Positions 49,615 to 58,738 of a stretch of 64,000 bases of DNA are shown here, in pieces (within the stretch, counting starts at the first letter, position 1; each line of letters begins with the position of its first letter). Below the pieces are notes generated by a model. It did not search any database and was not told the origin of the DNA. It worked only from the letters and a program-made list of their open reading frames with translations. Both the position numbers and the translations under genes were made by a program. Source of the stretch: Pseudarthrobacter sp. PS3-L1 (GTDB lineage: Bacteria > Actinomycetota > Actinomycetes > Actinomycetales > Micrococcaceae); the NCBI RefSeq assembly GCF_030063285.1, contig NZ_JASISU010000001.1, forward strand, positions 372,001 through 436,000. Reading direction: 5' to 3'.

Positions 49615-50973
49615 TCAGGATCCCGAGCGGAGGTCGTAGATGCGGCGCAGCTTCCCGTTCGAACGAGCCAGGGTGCCAGGGTCCACCACGTCCACTGTGC
49701 AGGAGGAACCCACATGGATCTTGATCTGTTCGCGCAGGCTGTGGCCTGCGGTGGCTCCCAGTTCGAGGGTGACACTCTCGCGGCGTTCAATCCGCACGGT
49801 GAGCTGGTCCATCCGCTGCCCCTCGGGCCTGGTGAGCTCCAGCTGGAAATGCGGGCTGAGTTCAGGGATGCGGAGCGCGATTTCTTCGATCTGGGAGGGG
49901 AACATGTTCACTCCGCGCAGGATGATCATGTCATCGCTGCGGCCGGTGATCCGTCCCATGCGGCGATGAGCGGGCCTGGCGGTGCCGGGCAGCAGCCGGG
50001 TGAGGTCTTTGGTGCGGTACCTGATGATGGGCAGTGCCTCTTTGGTCAGGGACGTGAAGACCAGCTCGCCGTGCTCGCCATCACCGAGGACATTTTCCTT
50101 GCCAGCCAAAGGATTGAAGGGGTCAATGATTTCTGGCCGGAAATGATCCTCCCAGATGTGGCTGCCATCCTGGGTTTCAACGCTCTCGCCGGCGACGCCG
50201 GGCCCCATGACCTCGGAGAGGCCATAGATGTCGCAGGCCTTGATGTTCATTGTCACTTCAAGTTCATGCCGCATTTCCTGCGTCCATGGTTCGGCACCGA
50301 GGACCGCGTACTTCAGGGACGTCGACGTCGGGTCGATGCCCATGTGCGTCATGGCGTCGGCGATGGTGAGGAGGTAGGTGGGCGTGGCCAGGATGGCATC
50401 TGGCTGGAAGTCCTGGATGAGTTGGATCTGGCGCTCCGTTTGTCCACCGGACATCGGAATGACCGTGCAGCCCAGGGCTTCGGCCCCGGCATGGGCACCC
50501 AGGCCGCCCGTGAACAGGCCGTAACCATAGGCGTTGTGGACCTTCATGCCGGGCCGGATGCCTGAGGCGCGGAAGCACCGGGCCACGAGCTTGGCCCAGT
50601 CGGCCAGGTCCTGTTGGGTGTATCCGACCACCGTTGGCCGGCCTGTGGTGCCGGAGCTGGCGTGAATCCGGGCCACCTCGTTCTGGGGCACAGCGAACAT
50701 TCCAAAGGGGTATTCGGCGCGCAGGTCTTCTTTGGTGGTGAAGGGAAAGTTGCCCAGGTCGGAAAGCTCACGCAGGTCATTGGGGTGGATTCCGGCATCG
50801 TCGTATTTACGCCGGTACAGGGGCACCCGATCGTACGCGTAGGCAACTGTGTGCTGGAGCCTGCGCAGCTGAAGGACCTCCAGCTCGTCCCGGGACATTG
50901 TTTCCTCCGGATCAAGGCCGGGGGTGTCCAGGATGGAAGCTGGCGTGCCGGCCTGCGTGGTGGGGACGGTCAT
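49615..50973 (-). CDS. paaK: Phenylacetate--CoA ligase
   Basis: A 452-residue AMP-forming ligase that activates phenylacetate, the first step of the pathway. The phosphate loop is RIHASSGTTGRPTVVGYTQQD. YGLSEVMGPGVAGE is the A5 motif. TRLLPGTARPAHRRMGRITGRSDDMIILRGVNMFPSQIEEI covers the A8 hinge. The N-terminal LRRLQHTVAYAYDRVPLYRRKYDDAGIHPNDLRELSDL is the PaaK signature. It overlaps the paaI stop by 4 nt (ATGA), so both are translated together from the operator 3 promoter. Confidence 0.96.
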   Translation of the reverse strand: MTVPTTQAGTPASILDTPGLDPEETMSRDELEVLQLRRLQHTVAYAYDRVPLYRRKYDDAGIHPNDLRELSDLGNFPFTTKEDLRAEYPFGMFAVPQNEVARIHASSGTTGRPTVVGYTQQDLADWAKLVARCFRASGIRPGMKVHNAYGYGLFTGGLGAHAGAEALGCTVIPMSGGQTERQIQLIQDFQPDAILATPTYLLTIADAMTHMGIDPTSTSLKYAVLGAEPWTQEMRHELEVTMNIKACDIYGLSEVMGPGVAGESVETQDGSHIWEDHFRPEIIDPFNPLAGKENVLGDGEHGELVFTSLTKEALPIIRYRTKDLTRLLPGTARPAHRRMGRITGRSDDMIILRGVNMFPSQIEEIALRIPELSPHFQLELTRPEGQRMDQLTVRIERRESVTLELGATAGHSLREQIKIHVGSSCTVDVVDPGTLARSNGKLRRIYDLRSGS

Positions 50974-51419
50974 GGTGTGTCCTTCTTCCTGGGGATGGTC
51001 CTGCTGCGGCCGCGGAACTCTGCAATGAGTGCACCCGGCAGGGGAGCGCCTGGATCGGCGGCAAAAATCTCGATGTCGTAGATGCCGCTGCGGCCAGCGG
51101 AGGAACGGCGTTGCGCTACGGCGGTGAGTAGCTGGTGTTCAAAGGCTGGACGGAGGAAGTTGATGTCCACTCCGGATGCCACGGTGATTGTCTCGGCGCT
51201 TCCGGTGGCCGGATTGCACGCCAAGGCAAAGGCAGAATCGGCAAAAGCGAACACCATGCCGCCGTGGGCCATGCCAAATCCGTTGAGCATTTCCTTGCGG
51301 AGCGTCATCTGGAGTGTGGCCTTGCCCTCACCCACTGACAGGACGCTGATGCCAAGCCATGCCGAGGCATGGTCATGTTCAAGGATGGAATGCGCGCCAG
51401 GATGCGCCGTTTCAGCCAT
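50970..51419 (-). CDS. paaI: Hydroxyphenylacetyl-CoA thioesterase
   Basis: A 149-residue hot-dog thioesterase. MLNGFGMAHGGMVFAFADSAFALACN is the PaaI core, with the catalytic Asp in AFADSAFA. It is thought to hydrolyse blocked or stray CoA thioesters during phenylacetate breakdown. GGAGGC precedes ATG 51419. The PaaR-type operator is 22 bp upstream. First gene of paaI-paaK. Confidence 0.93.
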   Translation of the reverse strand: MAETAHPGAHSILEHDHASAWLGISVLSVGEGKATLQMTLRKEMLNGFGMAHGGMVFAFADSAFALACNPATGSAETITVASGVDINFLRPAFEHQLLTAVAQRRSSAGRSGIYDIEIFAADPGAPLPGALIAEFRGRSRTIPRKKDTP

Positions 51420-51441
51420 GCGTCTTTGCCTCCATCTTTAT

Positions 51442-51463
51442 TTACCGACCGTTCATTAGGTAA
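51442..51463. promoter_or_regulatory. PaaR-type operator 3 (upstream of paaI-paaK)
   Basis: A 22-bp site beginning TTACCGACCGTT and ending TAGGTAA. It is 22 bp upstream of the paaI start and 79 bp from the divergent pta start. It matches the other two sites at the core and terminal TAA. Confidence 0.8.
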
Positions 51464-51542
51464 TCCCATGTGGAGTCCTGCTGTCAAGAGGTGACAGGAT
51501 ATGTGGAAGGCAAAAGCAGGGTGTTCCCAGAGAAAGCGGATC

Positions 51543-53618
51543 ATGGCTAAAGGAATTTACGTCAGCGCAACCACCCCCGGATCAGGCAAGTCCCTGGTGG
51601 CCCTGGGGCTTGCCGACACGCTACACAGGCACGCGGACCGAATCGGTTTCTTCAAACCCCTGGTGCACGGCGCGGATGGTTCCGGGGATCCCATGGTGGC
51701 CCTGATGAAATCCCGCTTTGACCTCAGCGATGACCAGTGCCGCGGTGGAATGACGTTTACGGAGGCGCGCGGGCTGTTGGCCGAGGGGAAGCGCGCTGAC
51801 ATTGACGCTCGGTGCGTGGAGATCTTCGCGGAGATTTCCCGGCACTGCGACATTGTCATTGTGGAGGGCACCGACCTCACCGGCCAGGACTCTGCCATGG
51901 AGTTCGAGCTCAACGCACGGCTGGCCAACAACCTCTCCATTCCGGTCCTTGCGGTAGTGGGTGCCAAGGGCAGGACAATCGCCGAGGCGGCCAATGCCGT
52001 CGAGGTTGCCCGCAAGGAGCTCATTGCGGAACGCTGCTCGCTGCTGGCCGTGATGGTCAACCGCGCCGATCCGGAGATCGTGGCGGAGCTGGTGGCTGAG
52101 GTCAAGCCTGGAGCGTCCGGCCGGCCCGTCTACGTCCTGCCGGAACTTGATGAGATTGCCCGGCCCACCATCGGCGAGGTTGCCAACGCCCTGCACATCC
52201 GGCAGGTGGCTGGCCGCCAGGACATGGAACGGGACGTGCGCTCCATCAAGGTGGCCGCCATGAACGTGGCCAACTTCCTGCATGTCCTGGACGACGGCGC
52301 TTTGGTGATCGCCCCGGGCGACCGCGCCGATGTGATGGTGGCGTGCCTGGCGTCTTCCTTCTCGCCAGAGTTTCCGGTGCCGTCCGGCCTGATCCTGACA
52401 GGTGGGCTGGCCCCTGAAGCAAATATGTATTCGCTGTTGGCGCAGGCCCCATTTCCCGTTTTTACGGCCCCTCATGACACGTACACCACTGCTCGGGAAG
52501 TTTCCGAGGTCCGCAGCGAAATCTGGTCCGGGCACCGGCGGAAGGTGGCGTCCGCCCTGGGCCTGTGGGCCAACCGGGTGGACGAGGACGAACTGCTGGA
52601 GCGCCTGCAGATTCCCCGTCCCGAGCGGATGACACCCCTGCGGTTCCTGCATGAACTCATTGAACGTGCCCGTTCCCAGCGCAAGCACATTGTGCTCCCG
52701 GAAGGGCGGGACCTGCGGATTCTTCGTGCGGCGGAGATCCTGCGCAGGCGCGACGTCTGTGACCTCACGGTATTGGGCCGCGAGTCAGAGGTGCGCGAAC
52801 TGGCTGCGGGCGCAGGCGTGGACCTGACCGGGATCACCATTGTGGACCCCATGACCTCCGTGCACCGGCAGGAGTTTGCGAAAGAGTACGCGCAGCTGCG
52901 CGCCCACAAGGGCGTCGACCTGACCAAGGCCCTGGAAACCATGCAGGACGAGAGTTACTTCGGCACCATGATGGTGCACTTGGGCGTGGTGGATGGCATG
53001 GTCTCCGGTGCTGCCCACACAACGGCGCACACCATCAGGCCCTCGCTGGAATTCATCAAGACCCGGCCGGGAGTCAAAATAGTCTCCTCCGTGTTCCTGA
53101 TGCTCATGCCGGACCGTGTGCTGGTCTATGGCGACTGCGCTGTGAATCCGGAGCCCAACGTGGAACAGCTTGCCGATATTGCGCTGGCTTCTGCGGAAAC
53201 TGCTGAGCAGTTCGGCGTGGATCCGCGCGTTGCCATGCTCTCCTACTCCACTGGCGGATCCGGCGCGGGCTCCGCGGTGGACCAGGTGCGGGAGGCAACG
53301 GCCCTGGTCAGGCAACGCCGTCCCGACCTGGCGGTGGAGGGTCCCATTCAGTACGACGCGGCCGTGGACGCCGCCATTGCAGAGTCCAAGATGCCGGGTT
53401 CCACAGTTGCCGGGCAGGCGAGCGTGTTCATCTTCCCCGACCTGAACACCGGCAACAACACCTATAAGGCGGTGCAGCAGTCCTCCGGTGCTGTCGCCGT
53501 CGGGCCCGTCCTGCAGGGGCTCAACCGGCCGGTCAACGACCTGTCCCGTGGTTGCACGGTGGAGGACATTGTGAACACTGTGGCCATCACGGCCATCCAG
53601 GCGCAGGCCGTCGGCTAG
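51543..53618 (+). CDS. pta: Phosphate acetyltransferase, long form
   Basis: A 691-residue enzyme interconverting acetyl-CoA and acetyl phosphate. The N-terminal BioD-like P-loop domain has MAKGIYVSATTPGSGKSLVALGL. A DRTGG-type domain occupies about 215-330 (SLLAQAPFPVFTAPHDTYTTA). The catalytic PTA_PTB domain follows from about 370 (KHIVLPEGRDLRILRAAEIL, LSYSTGGSGAGSAVDQVREAT). ATG 51543 begins at the conserved domain; 14 extra in-frame residues upstream lack support. It forms a pair with ackA 87 bp downstream. Confidence 0.95.
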   Translation: MAKGIYVSATTPGSGKSLVALGLADTLHRHADRIGFFKPLVHGADGSGDPMVALMKSRFDLSDDQCRGGMTFTEARGLLAEGKRADIDARCVEIFAEISRHCDIVIVEGTDLTGQDSAMEFELNARLANNLSIPVLAVVGAKGRTIAEAANAVEVARKELIAERCSLLAVMVNRADPEIVAELVAEVKPGASGRPVYVLPELDEIARPTIGEVANALHIRQVAGRQDMERDVRSIKVAAMNVANFLHVLDDGALVIAPGDRADVMVACLASSFSPEFPVPSGLILTGGLAPEANMYSLLAQAPFPVFTAPHDTYTTAREVSEVRSEIWSGHRRKVASALGLWANRVDEDELLERLQIPRPERMTPLRFLHELIERARSQRKHIVLPEGRDLRILRAAEILRRRDVCDLTVLGRESEVRELAAGAGVDLTGITIVDPMTSVHRQEFAKEYAQLRAHKGVDLTKALETMQDESYFGTMMVHLGVVDGMVSGAAHTTAHTIRPSLEFIKTRPGVKIVSSVFLMLMPDRVLVYGDCAVNPEPNVEQLADIALASAETAEQFGVDPRVAMLSYSTGGSGAGSAVDQVREATALVRQRRPDLAVEGPIQYDAAVDAAIAESKMPGSTVAGQASVFIFPDLNTGNNTYKAVQQSSGAVAVGPVLQGLNRPVNDLSRGCTVEDIVNTVAITAIQAQAVG

Positions 53619-53705
53619 CCATGCGGGGCTGAACCGCCCCACAGGCACACAAACCATTTCCGAATACCACTGCCGACCCCCGGCACAACGTCCCAGGAGG
53701 CCATC

Positions 53706-54863
53706 ATGCTTGTGCTCGTTATCAACTCCGGCTCATCGTCCCTCAAGTACCAGGTACGTGATGTCACGGCGGAAAAAGTCCTCCTGGAGGGCCTGGTCGA
53801 GAAAATCGGGGTGGGCAACGGTGGAGGCGGTGATGGCGAGGTGCTGGGGCCAAAGGACCACGCTGAAGCGCTGGAACTGGTGGATGCGGCGATCACCGCC
53901 GAGTTGGGCGGCGTGCGGCTGGAGGCCGTGGGGCATCGTGTGGTGCACGGTGGTGAGCGGTTCGGCGAGCCTGTCCTGATCACCAGTGAGATCACCAGGG
54001 CTATTGAGCGGCTCAACCCGTTGGCTCCGCTGCACAACCCTGCCAGCGTCCTGGGGATCCGGGCCATTGCAAAGAAGTGGCCGGATCTTCCCCAGGTGGC
54101 TGTCTTTGATACTGCTTTCCACCGCACGCTCCCTGAATATGCCTGGCGGTACGCCATCCCGGATTCCCTCTACACAAATCATGGGATCCGTCGGTATGGC
54201 TTCCATGGGACATCGCACGCCTACGTCACGCAGCAGGCCGCGGCCCTGCTCCAGATTCCCGTGGGGGAGTTCGACGGCGTCATTGCCCACCTGGGCAACG
54301 GGGCGTCGGTTGCTGCGATCCAGGGTGGGCTCTCGGTTGATACCTCAATGGGCTTTACCCCGTTGGAGGGCCTGGTCATGGGGACCCGGTCCGGCGATCT
54401 GGATCCCTCGATCCTGGTCTTCCTGTCCCGCGCGGGCTGGTCGGTGGAGGACATCGACACGCTGCTGAACAGGGAATCGGGCCTCAAAGGCCTCGCGGGA
54501 GACAACGACATGCGCTCCGTAGTGGAACAGGCCGAGGCCGGTAACCCCCGGGCGGCAATGGCACTTGCTGTGGCCTCCTACCGTCTGGCCAAGTACATTG
54601 GCGGCTATCACGTGGCTGTGGGCGGCGCCAGGGCGGTGGTCTTCACTGCGGGGATCGGTGAGAACTCATCCCAGTTCAGGGCCCTGGTGGTGGAGCGCCT
54701 CGGTGCCCTGGGCATCAGGCTCGACGCCGAACTCAATGGCGTCCGTTCCAAGGAGGCCAGGGTGATTTCCACACTGTCGTCCGCGATTCCGGTACTGGTG
54801 ATTCCTACCGACGAGGAACGCGCCATCGCCGAGGCTACGGCGGCCGTTGTCGGTGCCCCCTGA
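53706..54863 (+). CDS. ackA: Acetate kinase
   Basis: A 385-residue ASKHA kinase. LVLVINSGSSSLKYQV is the N-terminal phosphate motif. GHRVVHGGERF, RYGFHGTSHAYVT (adenosine) and FTAGIGENSSQFRALV follow. It forms acetyl phosphate or ATP plus acetate with Pta. AGGAGG lies 7 nt before the ATG. It completes an acetate overflow or assimilation pair. Confidence 0.97.
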   Translation: MLVLVINSGSSSLKYQVRDVTAEKVLLEGLVEKIGVGNGGGGDGEVLGPKDHAEALELVDAAITAELGGVRLEAVGHRVVHGGERFGEPVLITSEITRAIERLNPLAPLHNPASVLGIRAIAKKWPDLPQVAVFDTAFHRTLPEYAWRYAIPDSLYTNHGIRRYGFHGTSHAYVTQQAAALLQIPVGEFDGVIAHLGNGASVAAIQGGLSVDTSMGFTPLEGLVMGTRSGDLDPSILVFLSRAGWSVEDIDTLLNRESGLKGLAGDNDMRSVVEQAEAGNPRAAMALAVASYRLAKYIGGYHVAVGGARAVVFTAGIGENSSQFRALVVERLGALGIRLDAELNGVRSKEARVISTLSSAIPVLVIPTDEERAIAEATAAVVGAP

Positions 54864-54987
54864 GTGGTGCGGGAGCGAGGGAATGTCTGGTTCACCACAC
54901 TTGGCACATACCAGGCCTTTTATACCCTAGACTCCTTCACTCAGGCGCCTGAGATGGCGCCGCGCAGCAACGAAAGTGGACTCCACC

Positions 54988-55293
54988 ATGGCTACTGATT
55001 ACGACGCACCACGCAAGGCCCAGGACGGCTCAGCTACAGCTGATGCCCCGGCGGAACTCCAGGCTGCCCGCAGCATGGGGACCCAGACAGCGCTCATTGA
55101 CGTCGAGGAAACCGACACTGCTGAAGGGATCGATCTGCCCGGTGCTGATCTGTCCGGCGAAGAGCTGACAGTGACGATTGTTGCCGAGCAGGCGGACGAG
55201 TTCACCTGTGCGTCCTGCTTCCTGGTCCGCCACCGGTCCCAGGTTGCCAAGGAACGCAACGGAATGAAGTACTGCCTGGACTGCGAAGGCTGA
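54988..55293 (+). CDS. DUF4193 family putative zinc-binding protein
   Basis: A 101-residue protein starting MATDYDAPRK. The C-terminus EFTCASCFLVRHRSQVAKERNGMKYCLDCEG has two CxxC pairs, suiting one zinc ion. The N-terminal half is acidic and Asp/Glu-rich. DUF4193 is restricted to actinobacteria. ATG 54988 is preferred to an in-frame ATG at 54976 because of the DUF start and GAAAGTGGA upstream. Function unknown. Confidence 0.88.
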   Translation: MATDYDAPRKAQDGSATADAPAELQAARSMGTQTALIDVEETDTAEGIDLPGADLSGEELTVTIVAEQADEFTCASCFLVRHRSQVAKERNGMKYCLDCEG

Positions 55294-55300
55294 GTCAGCC

Positions 55301-55690
55301 TCAGACCAACCGGTGCCGCAAGGGAAACTCGCGGCCGTCAAGGACCACCTGCGTGCAGGCGCCAGTACGTGGATTCAGCACCACCGGAGCCATCAGGTTG
55401 ACGGTGGTCCCGGCCTCGGTGGGATTGACCACCACCAGGACCTGGCCCGACTGGACGCTGTCCAGCTCCAGGTCTGACAGGGTACCCCTGGTGAACGGCG
55501 GGGCGTAGCCCGGGACAAAGAGCGCGGCGTCCGCCAGGAAGAGCCTGATGGTAAAAGAGCCGCTGCCCTCAAGTGAGTAGAGCCCCTGGGCATCCGGGAT
55601 GGGGCGCAGGGTGAAGTCCGTCAGGGCTTCCAGGCCGGGCATCGGGGCAGTAAAGGTGACGCTGCCAGCCACCTGGGTGGACATGCTCAT
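55301..55690 (-). CDS. fliW: Flagellar assembly factor FliW
   Basis: A 129-residue protein: TFTAPMPGLEALTDFTLRPI and LFVPGYAPPFTRGTLSDLELDS, then VLVVVNPTEAGTTVNLMAPVVLNPRTGACTQVVL. The LxV.NP......vNL.aPivin pattern is FliW. FliW titrates CsrA to couple flagellin translation to secretion; no csrA gene is in the window. It overlaps the flgL stop by 4 nt (ATGA) at the end of the flgN-flgK-flgL-fliW operon. Confidence 0.9.
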   Translation of the reverse strand: MSMSTQVAGSVTFTAPMPGLEALTDFTLRPIPDAQGLYSLEGSGSFTIRLFLADAALFVPGYAPPFTRGTLSDLELDSVQSGQVLVVVNPTEAGTTVNLMAPVVLNPRTGACTQVVLDGREFPLRHRLV

Positions 55691-56574
55691 CGGAGGAAGT
55701 CCATCAGGCTCGGCTGCAGAACCTTGGCAGTGGCTGCCAGGGCGGCCTGGTAGTTGTTCTCCTGGAGTTTGAGGTTGAGGATCATTGCCCCCAAATCTTC
55801 CTTTTCAAGCCCAGTGCGCTGGTTTTCCAAGTGGCTCTCCAGTTCTTTGTTCGTTCCTGCGACTTTCTCCAGCCTGGCCTGTCGGGTACCCAGATCGGCA
55901 CGGGCTGCTATTGCCCCCGAAATTTTGGCGTCCACTGCCGCTACCTGGCCGGAAACAGCCGCCCCGGACCTGAGGGCAGCGGTGATGCCGCTCAGCAGCG
56001 CGAAGGTTGAGTTAGCGCCTTCGCCGAAGATGGCCGCTCCGTCCAGGTCCACGCGTACGGTACCTTCGGCACCAATGCGCCGTTCCACTGAGCTTCCTGC
56101 CACACCGTTGAAGGTGGGGGGATTCCCCGGGCTGAAGGCACCTGCAGCGTCCGAGCTGCCGGCAAAGAGGTTACGCCCGGAAAACGTGGAGTTCGCCACC
56201 TGCAACAACTCGGCATTGAGGGATTCGATCTCCCCGGCGAGGGCGTCCCGTGCGGCGGGGCTCAGGGACCCGTTGCCGCCCTGGAATGTCAGGTCCCGGA
56301 CTTTGTTCAGGGCGTTGGTGGCCTGTTCCATGGCGGAATCGCCAAGTGTTACCCACGCGGTGGCGTCGTCGATGTTCCGGCCGTACTGGGCCGCGGCGGC
56401 CTGCAGGCTCCGGGTCTGGAGGGCGCTGGCCATGGCGGCAGGGTCATCGGACGGCCGGCTTATCTTGTCCAGGGACGTGGCACGGTCCTGTGCTTCTGCC
56501 AGCCGCGCCTGGTGCTCCTGGAGGCCTCGCTGGGCAGCTGTGGTCATTGTCAGGTTGGTTACCCGGTTGATCAT
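55687..56574 (-). CDS. flgL: Flagellar hook-associated protein FlgL
   Basis: A 295-residue flagellin-like protein: MINRVTNLTMTTAAQRGLQEHQARLAEAQDRATSLDKISRPSDDPAAMASALQTRS at the N-terminus and LEKEDLGAMILNLKLQENNYQAALAATAKVLQPSLMDFLR at the C-terminus. FlgL is the hook-filament junction. The start is ATG 56574, with AGGAAG in the flgK tail and 2 bp after its stop. A longer frame upstream overlaps flgK and is rejected. Confidence 0.92.
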   Translation of the reverse strand: MINRVTNLTMTTAAQRGLQEHQARLAEAQDRATSLDKISRPSDDPAAMASALQTRSLQAAAAQYGRNIDDATAWVTLGDSAMEQATNALNKVRDLTFQGGNGSLSPAARDALAGEIESLNAELLQVANSTFSGRNLFAGSSDAAGAFSPGNPPTFNGVAGSSVERRIGAEGTVRVDLDGAAIFGEGANSTFALLSGITAALRSGAAVSGQVAAVDAKISGAIAARADLGTRQARLEKVAGTNKELESHLENQRTGLEKEDLGAMILNLKLQENNYQAALAATAKVLQPSLMDFLR

Positions 56575-56576
56575 GG

Positions 56577-57980
56577 TTATCTTCCTACCAGTCCGGTGCG
56601 GTTGATGAGCACGTCGAGTGCCTCGTCCACGGCAGTCATGACGCGCGCGGCTGCCTGGTAGGCATGCTGGTTGCTGAGGAGGCTGATGTTCTCCTCGTCC
56701 AGGCTGACGGACGATTGCGCGTCCCGGGAGGCAGCAGCCGAGACCCAGGCGGCCGAGGACAGCGCGTCCTGTTGCAGGGCTGTTTTGGCGCTGACTCCGA
56801 TCCCAGCGACAACGCCCTGCCATGCGGCGTCGGGGGAGCCTTTACCCACGCCGAGCTGCGCAATGGCATCTGCGATACTGCCGTCCAGGGTGCCGCTGCC
56901 GGGCCGTCCCACGGCGATCCCCGAAACATCCTTGGGGATAACGGACAGGGTACCGTTTGCGGCGATAGCAAAGAACGCGCCAGTACTTGCGCCGGTGGCC
57001 GACTGCCCCGTCCTGTGCACCGTGTTGACCTGCGTGGCGAGGTTCTGGGCAAAACTGGCATACGACGCCGACGCTTCCGCCAACGCACCGCCGGAACCAT
57101 CTGCCGGGGGTGCCAGGACAGAAAGGATGCCCGCTAGTTGTCCGCCGCCGGCGACCGGCGTACCCGGACGGTCTGCCCATTCGAGCTGGACAGGTGCGTC
57201 GGAGAGCGCCAGTGATGATGGGCCGGCCAGTGCCAAGGATCGCGCCGAGGTGCCACTGACCAGGGCGTTGCCGTCAACAAATACGTTGATGGTGCCGTCG
57301 GGGAGTTCCTTGACCGTTCCGCCAGAGAGGCGGGAAAGCGTTTCGGTCAGGATGGACCGGGCATCAATGAGTTCATTGGCTGAGCCGCCAGCATTGCGGA
57401 CGGATCTGATGGCGGCGTTCGATTCGGCTACCTGCGCGGCTGTGCTGTTGATGGTGGCCACTGTCGCTTCGGCCTGGCTGCGGGTGTCTGACCATTGCCC
57501 GGCTACGGCTGCCTGGGCTGTGTTGATGGTTGTGGCAAGGGAATTGCCCGCTGCCAGCAGAACTGCAGCGGCTGCTGGCTCACCAGGTTTGTTCGCGGCG
57601 CCCTGCCAGGCGGCCCAGTAGGACTGCAGCCCCGAGGAGATGCTATTGGTGCCGGGTTCCTGCAGGATGTTTTCCAGGCCACGCAGCGACTGCGCGCGGG
57701 CGGTGGTGAAACCTGACTGTGACGTGGCCGTGCGGACGCCGGAGTCCAGGAAGCTGTTGCCCAGGCGGTTGATCCGGTCCACGGAGACGCCTTCGCCCAC
57801 AGCCGGGCTGCCGCCACTGAAGAGCCCCTGCAGGGGAGCCGTTAGCGAGGACTGTTCCACGCGCTGACGGGTGTAGCCGGCTGTGGTGGCGTTGGCTATG
57901 TTGTTGCCAGCCACGGCAATTCCCTGCTGGGCTGCGGTCAGGCCGCGGAAGGCTGTGTTGAGTGCGCCGAAAGTGCTCAT
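56577..57980 (-). CDS. flgK: Flagellar hook-associated protein FlgK
   Basis: A 467-residue protein: MSTFGALNTAFRGLTAAQQGIAVAGNNIANATTAGYTRQRVEQSSL is the flagellar rod/hook N-terminal motif. The C-terminus ends with VSLDEENISLLSNQHAYQAAARVMTAVDEALDVLINRTGLVGR. The central part is Ala/Ser-rich. It builds the first hook-filament junction ring. Seven bp separate it from flgN. Confidence 0.94.
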   Translation of the reverse strand: MSTFGALNTAFRGLTAAQQGIAVAGNNIANATTAGYTRQRVEQSSLTAPLQGLFSGGSPAVGEGVSVDRINRLGNSFLDSGVRTATSQSGFTTARAQSLRGLENILQEPGTNSISSGLQSYWAAWQGAANKPGEPAAAAVLLAAGNSLATTINTAQAAVAGQWSDTRSQAEATVATINSTAAQVAESNAAIRSVRNAGGSANELIDARSILTETLSRLSGGTVKELPDGTINVFVDGNALVSGTSARSLALAGPSSLALSDAPVQLEWADRPGTPVAGGGQLAGILSVLAPPADGSGGALAEASASYASFAQNLATQVNTVHRTGQSATGASTGAFFAIAANGTLSVIPKDVSGIAVGRPGSGTLDGSIADAIAQLGVGKGSPDAAWQGVVAGIGVSAKTALQQDALSSAAWVSAAASRDAQSSVSLDEENISLLSNQHAYQAAARVMTAVDEALDVLINRTGLVGR

Positions 57981-57987
57981 GGAATCC

Positions 57988-58470
57988 TCAGAACTGCCTG
58001 TCGAACAGCTGCGAGCTGCCGCTGGAATCGGTTTTGCCGTGGGAATCGTAGGTGCCAGTTGCCGGGCGCATGTCTGCCAGGGTTTCCTGGGTGGACCGGA
58101 CAGCTGCCCGCAGGAACTGTTCGTTGGAATCGCGCAGCTCCTTGATCAGGGCAGCCTGGCCGGAGAGTGCACTCAGGTGGGCCCTGAGGATCTCAGCCCA
58201 GGGCCCTTCCGGTGCGGCTTCGGCCAGCTGGTTCAGGCCGGCGTCGGACGGTAACCCCCAGGACTCGGCAACAGCTGCTGCCTCGACTGTGCGTGCAAGG
58301 CTGGCCTGGGACAGGCGGTCCAGGACCTGCTCCACTTCCTTGGTTCCGTGGGGCAGCCACTGGGATTTGCCGGAGGTCAGGAGGAGCTGTTCTTCTTCAA
58401 GCTTGAAGGTAAGAACGTCCAGGAGTTCACGTTCCCGCCACAGCAGGGCTGAGAGTTCGTGGATGGCCAT
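57988..58470 (-). CDS. flgN: Flagellar chaperone FlgN
   Basis: A 160-residue helical protein: MAIHELSALLWRERELLDVLTFKLEEEQLLLTSGKSQWLPHGTKEVEQVLDRL. Its size, helical content and place ahead of flgK and flgL fit FlgN, which chaperones those two proteins. ATG 58470 is chosen; AAAGGAA lies 9 nt upstream. The frame's upstream extension to 58560 runs through the promoter and is unlikely. First gene of the operon. Confidence 0.85.
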   Translation of the reverse strand: MAIHELSALLWRERELLDVLTFKLEEEQLLLTSGKSQWLPHGTKEVEQVLDRLSQASLARTVEAAAVAESWGLPSDAGLNQLAEAAPEGPWAEILRAHLSALSGQAALIKELRDSNEQFLRAAVRSTQETLADMRPATGTYDSHGKTDSSGSSQLFDRQF

Positions 58471-58550
58471 ATGCGCGACAGTTCCTTTAATGGTGCGTAA
58501 GGGGAGCGGATGCCTGGGCTTGACGCGCGGGCAGCTGGGTTCACGTCGAA

Positions 58551-58577
58551 CTATCGGCACGGCATAAGGCTTCGTTA
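58551..58577 (-). promoter_or_regulatory. FliA/sigma-28-type promoter of flgN-flgK-flgL-fliW
   Basis: On the minus strand: TAACG (58573-58577), 14 bp, then GCCGATAG (58551-58558). It matches the elements before fliC and flgB in both boxes and in the 14-bp spacing. It lies 81 bp before the flgN ATG. Confidence 0.78.
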
Positions 58578-58650
58578 GGTGGTTTCGCAGGAGTGGGACG
58601 TGCCTCCTGAAACCCGGTGGAGCGTCCAGAATTATTCTTTGCCTTTTTCC

Positions 58651-58677
58651 TTACGCCTGGCTTCCGGGGGGCGATAA
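58651..58677 (+). promoter_or_regulatory. FliA/sigma-28-type promoter of fliC
   Basis: TTACG (58651-58655), 14 bp, then GGCGATAA (58670-58677). The upstream TTTTCC tract is shared with the flgB promoter. It is 61 bp before the fliC ATG. Confidence 0.78.
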
Positions 58678-58738
58678 CTATTCCTGAGGGACCACGGATG
58701 GACCCTCGCACCAGTCCCAACTCACGGAGGAAAACACC

